Assembly: GCA_030674915.1 (NCBI GenBank)
Contig: JASXSV010000013.1
Span: 1-64,000, forward strand
Direction: 5' to 3'
From: Candidatus Endonucleibacter bathymodioli
Lineage (GTDB): Bacteria; Pseudomonadota; Gammaproteobacteria; Pseudomonadales; Endozoicomonadaceae
Length of the DNA stretch: 64,000 bases
The translations under genes and the position numbers were made by a program. The notes below the pieces were generated by a model. That model was not told where the DNA came from, searched no databases, and was given only the letters and a program-made list of their open reading frames with translations. Position 1 is the first letter of the stretch. Every line of letters begins with the position of its first letter. Shown one piece after another: positions 53,539 to 64,000 of this stretch.

Positions 53539-55980
53539 CTAGCCCTGCCCCTGAATATCAAGATTCCTCAGAGTATTTACGGGCCGAGTCCATGGATGAA
53601 GGAATCTGGCGGCATCGCTCATTTTTGCGGACTTAATAGTAGATATAGCATCTGTACTACTACTGAATTGCCCCTGCAAAAGCACATACCAATCTTTGTG
53701 GTTACGTTTAAAATGAACAGTTACCGCATTAGATAGCTCGGGAAAACGCTTCTGCATCTTCTTGATAGCTTCTGGTTTGTTAGCCGCATACCACTGGATT
53801 GTATAACCTCTCTCAACAGTAGATATAATCTTTTGTAAAGGAGTAGCCTTTTTTACAATTCTTCTGCCGCTTTCCCCTCTATCTTTGGCAGCCGTAATCA
53901 TTTCCTGCAAAACTTTAACAGGCCTAACCCATGGATAAAGTCGAGCAGTTAATCTGGAGTATGGAGGAAGCTCAAGAGCCGCTTGTGCCGCCTGTCTACT
54001 AATGAACGTACCACCAACCAGCAGATACCAGTCCTCATTGTTTTTCCTATAATGAATGATCCTCGCATTTTGTAATGCCGGATACCTAAGTTGAATTCGC
54101 TCAATAGACGCTTTTTTGCTCGCAGAAATCCACTGGATAGTATAACTATCCATGGGTGCATTAAGTATTATTTCATTAGAAGTCTGGCCGTATTCTAGAC
54201 TAAGCTCTTCTGGTCTAACTGCTGAAGAATAAGGATTACTTCTTCTGTTTCTAGGTGCTGACTCAGGAGCCTCACGATAAGAATCTGGGTTATAACCGTA
54301 GTCGGAATATGTTGATTGCGGCATATTGTAATCAGTCTGTTGCCGAGCCGACCCTTGCCTAAAATCCTGGTTGTGATTATTTGAGTAATCAGGTCTTTGA
54401 CTCGATTTCGATCTCGATCTCGGTTTCGGCTTCGGTTTCGGTTTCGGTGGTAGCATTGATTGATTACCGATCGACGCCATTGCATACCTTAGATCGTTAT
54501 TATATGTCGAAGTCTGCGTATAGACAGGATCCGTTGCCTGGCGCTGCTGGCTATAAACCGTTTCTGGTGACAGGTTGTCATAATACCGCTTCTTAGATGA
54601 CTGCTTGTATCCTTCTCTATAAGAATCCTGAAAAGGACTCAATGCGCGACTGTCGTCTTGTTGCCGCGACTGGTTACCGATAGCGTGGCCTTCCTGATAA
54701 GTGTACCTGTCAGCACCTTGGAAATTGCCAACAGGAGTTTCCATGTATGAGTAATCATCAGAATAACCACGCGCAGACGATTTCTGTCGACTAACATTAG
54801 ACTGGGTCTGGTTATCATATCTTAGTCTAAGTGAGCGCCTGTAGTCTTGTTGGCTTGATTGATTACCAATAGTGCGGCCTTCCTGATAAGTGTACCTATA
54901 ATCAGGAGTGGTCGGACTATTTGCACCTTGAAAATTGCTAACAGGGGCTCCTGCGTATGAATAGCCATCAGAATAATCAAGCATAGATGCCTGCTGCTGA
55001 CTAACGTTCGGCTGAAGCTGGTTGCCATAGTTGTGATATTGCTGAGTACTACCATTACTAGAATACTGCCTGTTAATCAGCCCTGGCTGGTTAACGTGTG
55101 AGTTGTAGTCACTGCCTAATATGTCATTATACCTATTTTCTGCTCCTTGACGGCTTATTGGTATCTGCTGGCTCGGAATAAATGACTGCCGATCAGAAGT
55201 CATTGTCTTATACTCGTTATTAGAATAACTACCAGATGTGTTTCCGCGCGCCGCTATTGAAGTTTCAGAAGATGCAACACTTTCATGATTATTCTGTTCC
55301 GGTCTTATTAGGTCTAAGTTCTGAATACTAGACACTGATCTAGTCCACGGGCGAAATCTACTCGCAAGAGCTGCCCTGTCACCCACCCGTAGTGCTGCCA
55401 TAGCAGCAATACGGCTAGGATAAGGACCGTCAAGTAATATAAACCATTGTTTACCCGCTCTTTGGTACTGGGCTATAGTACTATCCCGAAATACAAGGTA
55501 CTGAGCCTTTAGTCGCTCCAAGGGTTTCCGGCTGTGTTCAGCCTGCCATTGAAGCACATAACTGCCTGGCGGAGCGTTTAGCAACTCCAGCAATATAGCA
55601 CTATCCGCAACGGCAGGATTGAACACTGGCTGCTCATACAAAACCTGATGTCTTCCGATAGATTCGTAGAAATCCTCTTCAGCCACAGGTGAATAACCGT
55701 AAGACTCCGCTACAACATTGTTACGGCTCGCTTGCTCACCGTAATCAACTGAGTTACTATATCCTACTACTGCCTTAGAATGACAAAGCCTCTCGTTTCG
55801 ATTGAAACTGTCAGAACGACAGTCCCAACTAGAGCTAAACGACAAAGGTTCGGGAGGCAAAAACAAAGCCTCGACCGTACTTACAGCGGATCCTGCAGCT
55901 AAGGTAGTAGCAACACAAAGCCTTAGCTGCTTATCTTTAAAAGTTGCTCGACCGGACATAGGTCTAATCCTTTTGACCAA
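53539..55980 (-). CDS. Secreted protein with three SPOR-like domains
   Basis: 813 residues (or 806 from the second Met at 55959). The N-terminus resembles a signal peptide (RLCVATTLAAGSAVSTVEA). Three modules of about 80 residues share the SPOR pattern: a YxLQW/YTIQW strand, a YRKNNEDWYLLVGG-like strand, and a final PW(T/V)RP. They lie at about 141-215, 611-690 and 723-805. Between the first and second is a Tyr/Gln/Ser-rich linker of nearly 400 residues with two related 60-residue repeats (VSNFQGA...YTYQEG-IGNQS) and a KPKPKPKPRSRSKS segment encoded by hexamer repeats. SPOR domains bind glycan strands lacking stem peptides at division sites. One SPOR per protein is common, three unusual. Possibly envelope or septum associated; partner unknown. 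Confidence 0.8.
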   Translation of the reverse strand: MVKRIRPMSGRATFKDKQLRLCVATTLAAGSAVSTVEALFLPPEPLSFSSSWDCRSDSFNRNERLCHSKAVVGYSNSVDYGEQASRNNVVAESYGYSPVAEEDFYESIGRHQVLYEQPVFNPAVADSAILLELLNAPPGSYVLQWQAEHSRKPLERLKAQYLVFRDSTIAQYQRAGKQWFILLDGPYPSRIAAMAALRVGDRAALASRFRPWTRSVSSIQNLDLIRPEQNNHESVASSETSIAARGNTSGSYSNNEYKTMTSDRQSFIPSQQIPISRQGAENRYNDILGSDYNSHVNQPGLINRQYSSNGSTQQYHNYGNQLQPNVSQQQASMLDYSDGYSYAGAPVSNFQGANSPTTPDYRYTYQEGRTIGNQSSQQDYRRSLRLRYDNQTQSNVSRQKSSARGYSDDYSYMETPVGNFQGADRYTYQEGHAIGNQSRQQDDSRALSPFQDSYREGYKQSSKKRYYDNLSPETVYSQQRQATDPVYTQTSTYNNDLRYAMASIGNQSMLPPKPKPKPKPRSRSKSSQRPDYSNNHNQDFRQGSARQQTDYNMPQSTYSDYGYNPDSYREAPESAPRNRRSNPYSSAVRPEELSLEYGQTSNEIILNAPMDSYTIQWISASKKASIERIQLRYPALQNARIIHYRKNNEDWYLLVGGTFISRQAAQAALELPPYSRLTARLYPWVRPVKVLQEMITAAKDRGESGRRIVKKATPLQKIISTVERGYTIQWYAANKPEAIKKMQKRFPELSNAVTVHFKRNHKDWYVLLQGQFSSSTDAISTIKSAKMSDAARFLHPWTRPVNTLRNLDIQGQG

Positions 55981-56558
55981 GAGTTAAAACATTACTTCAG
56001 TGATTATTAAATTACAGAATCTATATTCTTAAAATACCAATACTTGCACTTAGCAGTCAAGAATTTTTAGTTTAAAAAACCCCAGAGACTTCCTCCAATA
56101 TTTACTACTCATTGAAAATACTAATAATAATTTTTATCCATCTTATAAATGGAAATCGCTTCTCCATATTTTTTTACTTTTTACAGCCGGCCTCAAAAAT
56201 AATCACAGCCTCCCCAAAGTTAGCTATCACTCCAAAGAGCCACGTTAACTTTAAAACCCAGGTTCACACAACAACCTATCCCCTTGGAATTAATTTAAAA
56301 GTCAGCTGCTCATAGACTGTAGTTTTTACATAACAACCCACGTCACTATATGAAGAACTCTTACAAACAGTCGACTTTGTCTGAACTATACCAGATTCCC
56401 TCCCTCAGCCAGACCGTATTCTCCGCGAATAGGATTAGTAATTATATGCACTATCCCAATAAAGAAATCGCCCTGGAACTGAAACGCTGCAATTTTGGAA
56501 CTTATAACGCAAAGGTCTCTTGGCGTGCTAGTTATTGCGGGAATTAGAACTTAACGAC
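55981..56558. other. Gap upstream of the SPOR gene
   Basis: About 580 bp with two small plus-strand open frames (56112-56315, 56350-56547) that I cannot support: no similarity and no ribosome sites. No repeat of the PIR family here. Confidence 0.4.
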
Positions 56559-57392
56559 TTAGTCGGAGTATATATACACAACATCTGTAGCATCGACAAA
56601 ACGTATATTGAGCCATACTCCAAACTCAAACTTTGGAGTATTCTTATATGGAGTCATAGAATCTAGATGATAACCCACCTCCTTCGTAAAGCTAATCGTA
56701 TCTGTATATATTAGAACTTCACAAGCTTTTTTAGGCAAAATAACACCTAGTAGTCTCTCAAACCTTTTATCATTTTCTAGAAGTTTATGAAACTTTTTTT
56801 CAAATTCAAATGAATTGTAACCAATGTTTTTAGCTTCCGCTATGAGATGAGGTGGCAATATAGGAACGCCATTAAATTCAGTCGCAGACTTCATGAAATA
56901 TCTTATATCTTTGCTTTCATCGACTACCGGTACGAAAGCAACTGTATTCTCCTTAGTCCTACCACCAAACTTACCTATAGCCTCTTTAAGTAATTTATAT
57001 TCACCATCTTGGTCGTATAGATATAATCTTTTGTAGCCATACATAGTCTCAGATTGAGCATTCCCACCCTTGCCAAGTTCAACAATAACTTTAAGAATCT
57101 CCCCACCAACACTCTCATAAAGACTCTTAACTATCTCACCCCTGGCATCACCAACAAAGCGGCTCTCATCTATATCACTAGCACGTCTAGGAAAATCCAT
57201 ACATCCATTGTCTTCCCATAATCCTTTAACAGCTACATTTGCACTTTCATCAATGGTAGATCGGTCATTAAAAGTAACGCAATGGCATACCATCTTTGGC
57301 TTATTTTCCCATCCACACACAACACCTTTTTTAAACTCTTTTAAAATTTTATCTTTTTCTTCGCCTTCAACAACCATTTTCTCATTTATCAT
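56559..57392 (-). CDS. Uncharacterised 277-residue protein
   Basis: I do not recognise it. It is soluble with no signal peptide, mixed alpha/beta by eye, with phrases such as KMVCHCVTFNDRSTIDESANVAVKGLWEDNGCMDFPRRASDIDESRFVGDARGEIVKSLYESVGGEILKVIVELGKGG and a Phe/Tyr-rich end. Codon use is AT-rich like the giant protein. Start ATG 57392 is embedded in a heptamer repeat (TTTATCA, three to four copies, 57383-57406) that produces several possible starts. It lies between two low-complexity exported proteins. Its length and coherent composition suggest a real gene. Confidence 0.6.
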   Translation of the reverse strand: MINEKMVVEGEEKDKILKEFKKGVVCGWENKPKMVCHCVTFNDRSTIDESANVAVKGLWEDNGCMDFPRRASDIDESRFVGDARGEIVKSLYESVGGEILKVIVELGKGGNAQSETMYGYKRLYLYDQDGEYKLLKEAIGKFGGRTKENTVAFVPVVDESKDIRYFMKSATEFNGVPILPPHLIAEAKNIGYNSFEFEKKFHKLLENDKRFERLLGVILPKKACEVLIYTDTISFTKEVGYHLDSMTPYKNTPKFEFGVWLNIRFVDATDVVYIYSD

Positions 57393-57406
57393 TTATCATT
57401 TATCAT
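57383..57406. repeat. Heptamer tandem repeat at a start codon
   Basis: Three to four copies of TTTATCA (plus strand) overlap the start of the 277-residue gene. Because seven is not a multiple of three, a change in copy number shifts which upstream ATG is in frame. Confidence 0.8.
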
Positions 57407-58179
57407 GATATCATCTTCCCATAAATATCAGATTCAAAAGTTTACGCATCCATAGCTACGGTATATCTGTATCGGTATCATCGCAGCATTTAAAAATACA
57501 GCATCCATTTCTGGAACTCCTCCCTCTCACTAGCACTTCTAAACTAACCTTTCTAATTAGAGAGTTACTACCCCAAATATTTCACTGCATTCCTTTGTTT
57601 CATTTACTTCAACCTTGTTTTATAGCTTAACAGCATAAGACTCAGCTCTCTGCGCAGGAGACGCACCCTTTCCGTTGCTTATGAAATCATATTTTATCCT
57701 GGAGAATACGTCCGCAAGGTTTGATTCTATAAAATGAAATAGACCACACCAGCACCAACATCAAAATTAGCTACATCCTCCCACACAAAAATCATGGATA
57801 GACACATTGGCTACATATCCACTCCTGCAACTCTGTAATATCTGCAAATAGACAACACTCATATTTGCATATTGCCTATACGCTGTTCAAAAAACTCCTT
57901 AAAATTAGTTGACCGAATGATTTGCTTCTTGTAGCATTCCGCAATAAGATTCTTACTCTTGGATTTTTACTGCTTATGATAAGTACTAAGATCAACCACA
58001 GCGCTAGAAGATGCAGGCGTGCATACTTACCTCTGTTTATTCCCTCGTCTTCAATAATTCTGAGAAGAGTGGGAATTAGGTAACCCTGATAGTTAGCTTG
58101 TAGAATTACTTATTGCGTCACTTTATCATAAACGTTCAATTTTATAATTTTATAATTTTACAACAGGATATAGTATAAA
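57407..58179. other. Gap upstream of the 841-residue gene
   Basis: About 770 bp with no recognised gene or repeat copy. The last 45 bp hold three AT-rich TTTTATAA-type repeats (58138-58160) and AGGATATAG before the next start, likely promoter and ribosome-site region. Confidence 0.4.
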
Positions 58180-60705
58180 ATGTTCATATTACACAAAATG
58201 CGCTTATTCAGGGAATGCCTATTAGCTCCTCTGCTACTACTTGCTTTATATGCCATCTCAGCCACCACTAACTCTTACGGCTACGGCCAGAGAGATGAGT
58301 CGTTACAACAAACAAAAAAAGATACAACAACATCTCTAGATCATAATCCGGTCGCAGCAGAAACAACCAACGAGAATGAGATACCAACAACAGACTCAGA
58401 TACGGCAGACACAACAAAAGTCGACACTGAAACGCCAACAGTAGCCACAAAAACCACTCCTCTCATGAAAGCTGATACATACGTACCCATACCAAAAACC
58501 AACACCAACAATGCTAACACTGAGCCTAATGACTGCTTCTTTATGACAGTCAGATCCATCCTAAAAGGAGCAACAGCATCAAATCCTATCCCCCCCCAGA
58601 ACAGCAGCAACACAAATCATATCGTGCTTAAGGATGGCGTCTCTATAAAAGAAAGCGACCCCTTAAATAATACAGAAACAACAAGAGCAACAGATGATAA
58701 AGAACAAAATAATATAGCACCCTCAGTACCCTCACCCTCTACAACAATAGAACCGATAGGAGCACCAGACGATAATGCAGTACGCACAGCAGTAACAATA
58801 GCAACAGCACAAGCATTAGCACGAGTCCACAACATAGATCTGGAATCAGATGAAACAACAACAGAAACAATAGAACCGATAGAACCACCAGACGATAATG
58901 CAGTACACACAGCAGTAACAATAGCAATAGCACAAGCATTAGCACTAGCCCACAACATAGATTTGGAATCAGATAAAACAACAACAGAAACTGCAGGTAA
59001 CAATAACTTACCAACAACAGACGAAACAATGTTTCCTACCAGCAGCTCTAACACCTTGATATCCACTCCAAAGCCTACTACCCCTCAGAACAGCACCAAT
59101 ACGAATCATATGGCGCTTATGGATGGCATCTCTATGAAAGAAACAGCAAGAGCATTTGAAGCAGCAAAAGGATCAGCCCACAAGATAAAGCTGGGAATGG
59201 ATCAAGAAACAACAGAAACTGCACGTAACAATACCTTACCCACAACAGATGAAACAAGGTTTTCTACCAGCAGTTCTGAGACATTGACATCCACCCCAAA
59301 GCCTACTACCCCTCAGAATAGCACCAATACGAATCATATGGCGCTTATGGATGGCGTTTCTATAAAAAAAAGCGAGCCCGTAAACAACACAGACACAAGA
59401 ACAACAAAAAAGAAAGAACAAGGTAATATAATACCATCAGTAGGCTCGACCACAATAGAAGCATCAGACAATCATGTAGTACGCAAAACAAGAACCCCAG
59501 GAATAGCAGCACTGGAAAGAAGAGCAATAAGCGAAGGAAGAGCAGATGACTATATCGAGCCTGCAATAGATCAAGCAACAGCAGAAATGGCAGTAACAGC
59601 CGTAACAGCCGTAACAGCCGTAACAGCAGAAATGGTAGGTAACAATAACGCTTCCACAACAGAAGCAACAATGGTTTCTGATAATTGTGCCGACATCCAT
59701 CAACACTCATCAAAAAACAACACCACCCAAAGCCACACCGATAAGAATAATAATATCTCGATTACAGACCGTTTCCTTACGGGACTAATTGCCACCTTAT
59801 ATGACGATTTAGGTATTCCAGACGCCTATCACTTGACCAAATCGCAATCTAGGTTATCCTTAAAAACAGCACCAGATTATTTTATTTCTGCTGACGCTCA
59901 ACCTCAACTTGCCGCCATCTTATATAATGCTAAAGAAGCCTTTTCTCCTGACAACTATAAACCTCAACTGCTTTATGGACTAACTATTACCTTTTTCAAC
60001 TCATACACTGCACATGCAAACGAAAGCGGTAAAGCAATAAACTCAACAGAGCGCAGTCGCATAATGCTTGGAGTAGCATCAATACTACTTATGAGAGCTA
60101 AAATGACAGAGTCAGATGACAAGATGTCTAGAGATCATATACTCCCAGAACCTATGATAAATAACCTTTTAGTAAAAACACATAAATGGAGAAAATATCC
60201 AAAATCGGCTCAAGACTATCTGTCATCACTCTATAACAATATTATATTATGTGACTCTACACCTTATAAGATAAATAGTGACACTAAAGTTTTATCATCG
60301 ATTAACCATGACATGACTTTCATGAATATCACATGGAACACAAAATGCTATCACTATATGTTCAAATCTGAAGCATGGGAATATGTAAGCATCGAAGACA
60401 TCCACAGCATTCCAGATGACGATAACCAAGACGAGAAAGATAAAGAAGATAAAGAAGATGAGGACGATAAACAATATGAGGAGCATGAGGAGTATGAGGT
60501 AAATGAGGAAAATGAGGAAAATGAGGAAAATGAGGAAAACCTCACATCCACTCCCACCTATATTGACGCCACTAATCCAGCTGACGCCACTGCCCAAGAA
60601 ACCACAAATAGACCTACCAACTATCTTTTCTCAAGACGTACCGCGGCAATAATGGCGCTAGTCTTCACACCCATAATTTTATGTATATTAATAGCGCATT
60701 CCTAG
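58180..60705 (+). CDS. Repetitive Thr/Asn-rich exported protein with C-terminal membrane anchor
   Basis: 841 residues, no recognised family. The N-terminus looks like a signal peptide (RECLLAPLLLLALYAISATTNS; start 58180 or Met7 at 58198). Residues 30-510 are Thr/Asn/Ser-rich with repeats: a PDDNAV-TAVTIA-AQALA-HNIDLESD block twice (about 194 and 236), and a PQNS-NTNH--L-DG-S-K block three times (about 139, 301 and 379), plus a VTA run (about 470). About 525-740 looks globular (ITDRFLTGLIATLYDDLGIPDAYHLTKSQSRLSL...). Then a Glu/Asp tail with NEE repeats (60499-60540), and a final hydrophobic helix IMALVFTPIILCILIA after RR. Likely surface or host-facing (inference). Confidence 0.75.
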   Translation: MFILHKMRLFRECLLAPLLLLALYAISATTNSYGYGQRDESLQQTKKDTTTSLDHNPVAAETTNENEIPTTDSDTADTTKVDTETPTVATKTTPLMKADTYVPIPKTNTNNANTEPNDCFFMTVRSILKGATASNPIPPQNSSNTNHIVLKDGVSIKESDPLNNTETTRATDDKEQNNIAPSVPSPSTTIEPIGAPDDNAVRTAVTIATAQALARVHNIDLESDETTTETIEPIEPPDDNAVHTAVTIAIAQALALAHNIDLESDKTTTETAGNNNLPTTDETMFPTSSSNTLISTPKPTTPQNSTNTNHMALMDGISMKETARAFEAAKGSAHKIKLGMDQETTETARNNTLPTTDETRFSTSSSETLTSTPKPTTPQNSTNTNHMALMDGVSIKKSEPVNNTDTRTTKKKEQGNIIPSVGSTTIEASDNHVVRKTRTPGIAALERRAISEGRADDYIEPAIDQATAEMAVTAVTAVTAVTAEMVGNNNASTTEATMVSDNCADIHQHSSKNNTTQSHTDKNNNISITDRFLTGLIATLYDDLGIPDAYHLTKSQSRLSLKTAPDYFISADAQPQLAAILYNAKEAFSPDNYKPQLLYGLTITFFNSYTAHANESGKAINSTERSRIMLGVASILLMRAKMTESDDKMSRDHILPEPMINNLLVKTHKWRKYPKSAQDYLSSLYNNIILCDSTPYKINSDTKVLSSINHDMTFMNITWNTKCYHYMFKSEAWEYVSIEDIHSIPDDDNQDEKDKEDKEDEDDKQYEEHEEYEVNEENEENEENEENLTSTPTYIDATNPADATAQETTNRPTNYLFSRRTAAIMALVFTPIILCILIAHS
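60499..60540 (+). repeat. 9-bp tandem repeat coding NEE
   Basis: GAGGAAAAT repeated four times or more inside the acidic tail; copy changes stay in frame. Confidence 0.85.
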
Positions 60706-60794
60706 CATCTGATACCATCGCATAAGCAACCGATGCAATGGTGTTATTCATCAAAAAATGCAATTAGGGAAAAAATCGACGAAGTCCTCCAATT

Positions 60795-60860
60795 ACAGTG
60801 GGTAGCTGAAGTGTGTGAGAACAGTCAATATCCTCACACATCCAGAGTAACTGGCATGCA
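60795..60860 (+). repeat. PIR right half
   Basis: TACAGTGGGTAGCTGAAG, GTGAGAACAGTCAATATCC, TCACACATCCAGAGTAACTG. Confidence 0.6.
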
Positions 60861-60918
60861 GGACTCACGGCACTCTGCACCCTGTCCTAGCATCAAAATT
60901 GCGGTTTTTATTATTAAT

Positions 60919-60980
60919 AATACTCGTTACCATTAAAGGCCTGAGTCGGCGAGAAACAAGTGATGCCTCATGCTCTGATT
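60919..60980 (+). repeat. PIR left half
   Basis: ACTCGTTACCATTAAAGGCC, GAGTCGGCGAGAAACAAGTG, TGCCTCATG. With the copy at 60795 it may be one rearranged element. Confidence 0.6.
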
Positions 60981-61239
60981 GAATTAGCCAGACCCTTCAA
61001 TAAGCGACAACACCAGTCCATTATTAGAGTGCTATTATGGGACAGAAATTCAGTTGCAAATTAATGCGTAAGGTTTTCTTAAGCACAACAATCACTACTG
61101 AATATTACAAAATTCACCTAGTGATCACTCTTATTTAAACACATCCTACCTAAGCTCTAAAAACTTCGTTCCCTGATGGAATAAACCAAAACTTAGGGAA
61201 AGGAGACCCTAAGAACAATCACCGTAATGCCGCTCATAA

Positions 61240-61266
61240 AAAAGCCTGCATATATGCAGGCTTTTA
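61240..61266 (-). terminator. Intrinsic terminator of groES-groEL
   Basis: Perfect stem AAAAGCCTGCA-TATA-TGCAGGCTTTT followed by further T on the minus strand, 56 bp past the groEL stop. Nearly symmetrical, so it could work in both directions. Confidence 0.92.
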
Positions 61267-61321
61267 GTGCAATATTAACTACTAAACAACAAGTAGCCTC
61301 TTAGGATAGACTGATGTTACT

Positions 61322-63004
<1,683 letters not shown>

Positions 63005-63029
63005 TTATAATCGAATTTTAAACCTGAAA

Positions 63030-63323
63030 TCAGGCCTCCAAAACAGCATATATGTCACTCTCAGACAGAATGATCAATTCCTCACCATCATTTGTTATAG
63101 TGTTAGAATCTGCGTACTTCCCAAAAATTACCTTGTCTCCAGCCTTCACTCCTACACGACGTCTCTCACCGTTATCCAAGTACTCACCATCACCCACAGC
63201 AACAACGACACCTTGATTCGGCTTTTCAGACGCAGATCCGGGCAAAAAGATACCACCTACAGTAGTGGTTTCTTCTTCTCCACGACGAACAATCACGCGA
63301 TCACGCAACGGACGAATTTTCAT
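63030..63323 (-). CDS. groES: Co-chaperonin GroES (10 kDa)
   Basis: 97 residues, seven-fold lid for Gro[50 protein letters not shown] carries the mobile loop ([14 protein letters not shown]), followed by [20 protein letters not shown]. Good ribosome site GGAGAT. No CIRCE element was found upstream; a sigma-32 promoter is expected in this group, but I could not identify a convincing one. Confidence 0.98.
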   Translation of the reverse strand: MKIRPLRDRVIVRRGEEETTTVGGIFLPGSASEKPNQGVVVAVGDGEYLDNGERRRVGVKAGDKVIFGKYADSNTITNDGEELIILSESDIYAVLEA

Positions 63324-63730
63324 CTATTATATCTCCAACTGTTTTATTAGATATACTGAACGACCAGCACATATTTAAATTAATAACCCGCATAAGTCTG
63401 CCCTTAGCAACACGTCTGCTTAATACCCAAAGCAAACATATGCACTTCCCTTCAAAACCAATAAACCTACGGTAGCTATGCTATCTTTTGTTTTACTTAC
63501 CAAAATGACGCTGTTTTCGGCTTACATCGATAGTCAGAACCAACCTCAGACTAGAATACAGTCTCTGAGAAGACAGAACAATCGAAGCACGATCAGATGT
63601 TCATCTTTATATGGCTTCTTTCACTTGATTTCAAGAGCAACCAAGTTTTTTTTCATTTTTTATACCTGTATCTAGTGTAAGCTTCGGCAAACTTCTCCAT
63701 TCAAGGCACAATACTCTTTGACATTGGAGC
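63324..63730. other. groES upstream region and gap
   Basis: About 400 bp. The groES promoter must be here. A 65-codon plus-strand frame at 63478-63675 has no similarity or ribosome site and is not supported. Confidence 0.4.
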
Positions 63731-63799
63731 TATATCTATTGCCATTAAAGGCGTAATGCTGTTGACTACTCTCACCTTCAAGGGTAACTAGCAGATATC
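63731..63799 (-). repeat. PIR copy, short form
   Basis: CTATTGCCATTAAAGGCGTA, TGTTGACTACTCTCACC, TTCAAGGGTAACTAGCAGAT; nearly the same design as the copy at 47681-47752. Confidence 0.8.
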
Positions 63800-63938
63800 T
63801 ACAGTTGTTCAGTAGACCAGCAGGCGGCTAAAGTACACCTACAGAATTACTGAAATGGTTGATAATAATAATGCTTTTATTCGAAACACCATGCCCTCCG
63901 TACTTAAAAAGGAAAGCACCACTGCTTTTTAAAACAAA

Positions 63939-64000
63939 TATATACCAGTTACCATTGAATGCGCGAGTAAACTACCAACGATCCAAGCCCAGCAAGCCTA
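63939..64000 (+). repeat. PIR copy, cut by the window end
   Basis: ATATACCAGTTACCATTGAA, GCGCGAGTAAACTACCAACG; a plus-oriented left half running off the window. Confidence 0.7.

Larger units (their letters stand above)
60706..61239. other. Gap before the groEL terminator with two repeat halves
   Basis: Holds repeat halves at 60795-60860 and 60919-60980. No gene seen. Confidence 0.45.

Noticed and set aside
58617..59066. 149-codon hydrophobic antisense frame under the 841-residue gene
   Set aside because: A shadow of the ACA/GTA-rich repeat region; a V/S/L-rich reading is expected from the complement of Thr codons.
63324..63480. CIRCE or sigma-32 promoter before groES
   Set aside because: No CIRCE inverted repeat, and the only TTGAA-like box lacks a CCCCAT partner at proper spacing.

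Overview
The window looks like the chromosome of a host-associated gammaproteobacterium. Housekeeping proteins (Rho, RpoB, RpoC, NusG, GroEL, BioB) are clearly gammaproteobacterial. Gene neighbourhoods such as comF | bioBFHCD, hslO-pckA and tRNA-Tyr/Gly/Thr/Trp-secE-nusG match the Pseudomonas/Oceanospirillales arrangement. Long non-coding gaps, decayed insertion sequences, several large lineage-specific proteins and a dense family of palindromic repeats suggest a symbiont or parasite (Endozoicomonadaceae-like is my guess from memory, not shown by the sequence).

Layout. 1-3.8 kb: a small thiamine-binding-like protein, a serine/threonine-type permease and two decayed IS630 transposases. 3.8-15.1 kb: a 10.4-kb gene for a 3468-residue protein ending in a SecA-like ATPase, preceded by a 230-residue protein of unknown function. 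15.5-16.4 kb: a decayed IS5-like transposase with a repeat copy inside it. 17-28.6 kb: rho, dsbB, gshA, tex, hslO-pckA, a DUF2835 gene and a persulfide dioxygenase-like gene. 28.9-42.1 kb (minus strand): tRNA-Tyr-Gly-Thr-Trp, secE, nusG, rplK, rplA, rplJ, rplL, rpoB, rpoC. 43-53.3 kb: birA, an AsmA-family gene, a methyltransferase, comF and the biotin operon bioBFHCD. 53.5-60.7 kb: a secreted protein with three SPOR domains, an unrecognised 277-residue protein, and a repetitive 841-residue exported protein. 61.3-63.3 kb: groES-groEL.

How the genes fit together. The biotin genes and birA give a complete pimelate-to-biotin branch (BioC/BioH for the pimeloyl chain, BioF/BioD/BioB for the rings) plus the ligase/repressor; a candidate BirA operator lies between comF and bioB. 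The transcription/translation block is conserved but tufB is absent from its usual place between tRNA-Thr and tRNA-Trp, and rpoC is not followed by rpsL. Intrinsic terminators are visible after nusG, after rplL and after groEL.

The most unusual points are the giant SecA-like protein; a family of about 20 imperfect palindromic repeats (about 60-150 bp, arms around ACCATTGAAGGTGTGAG) occupying most intergenic gaps and one IS remnant; a bioH gene with no ATG/GTG/TTG start that covers its conserved N-terminus; and two low-complexity exported proteins beside an ORFan.
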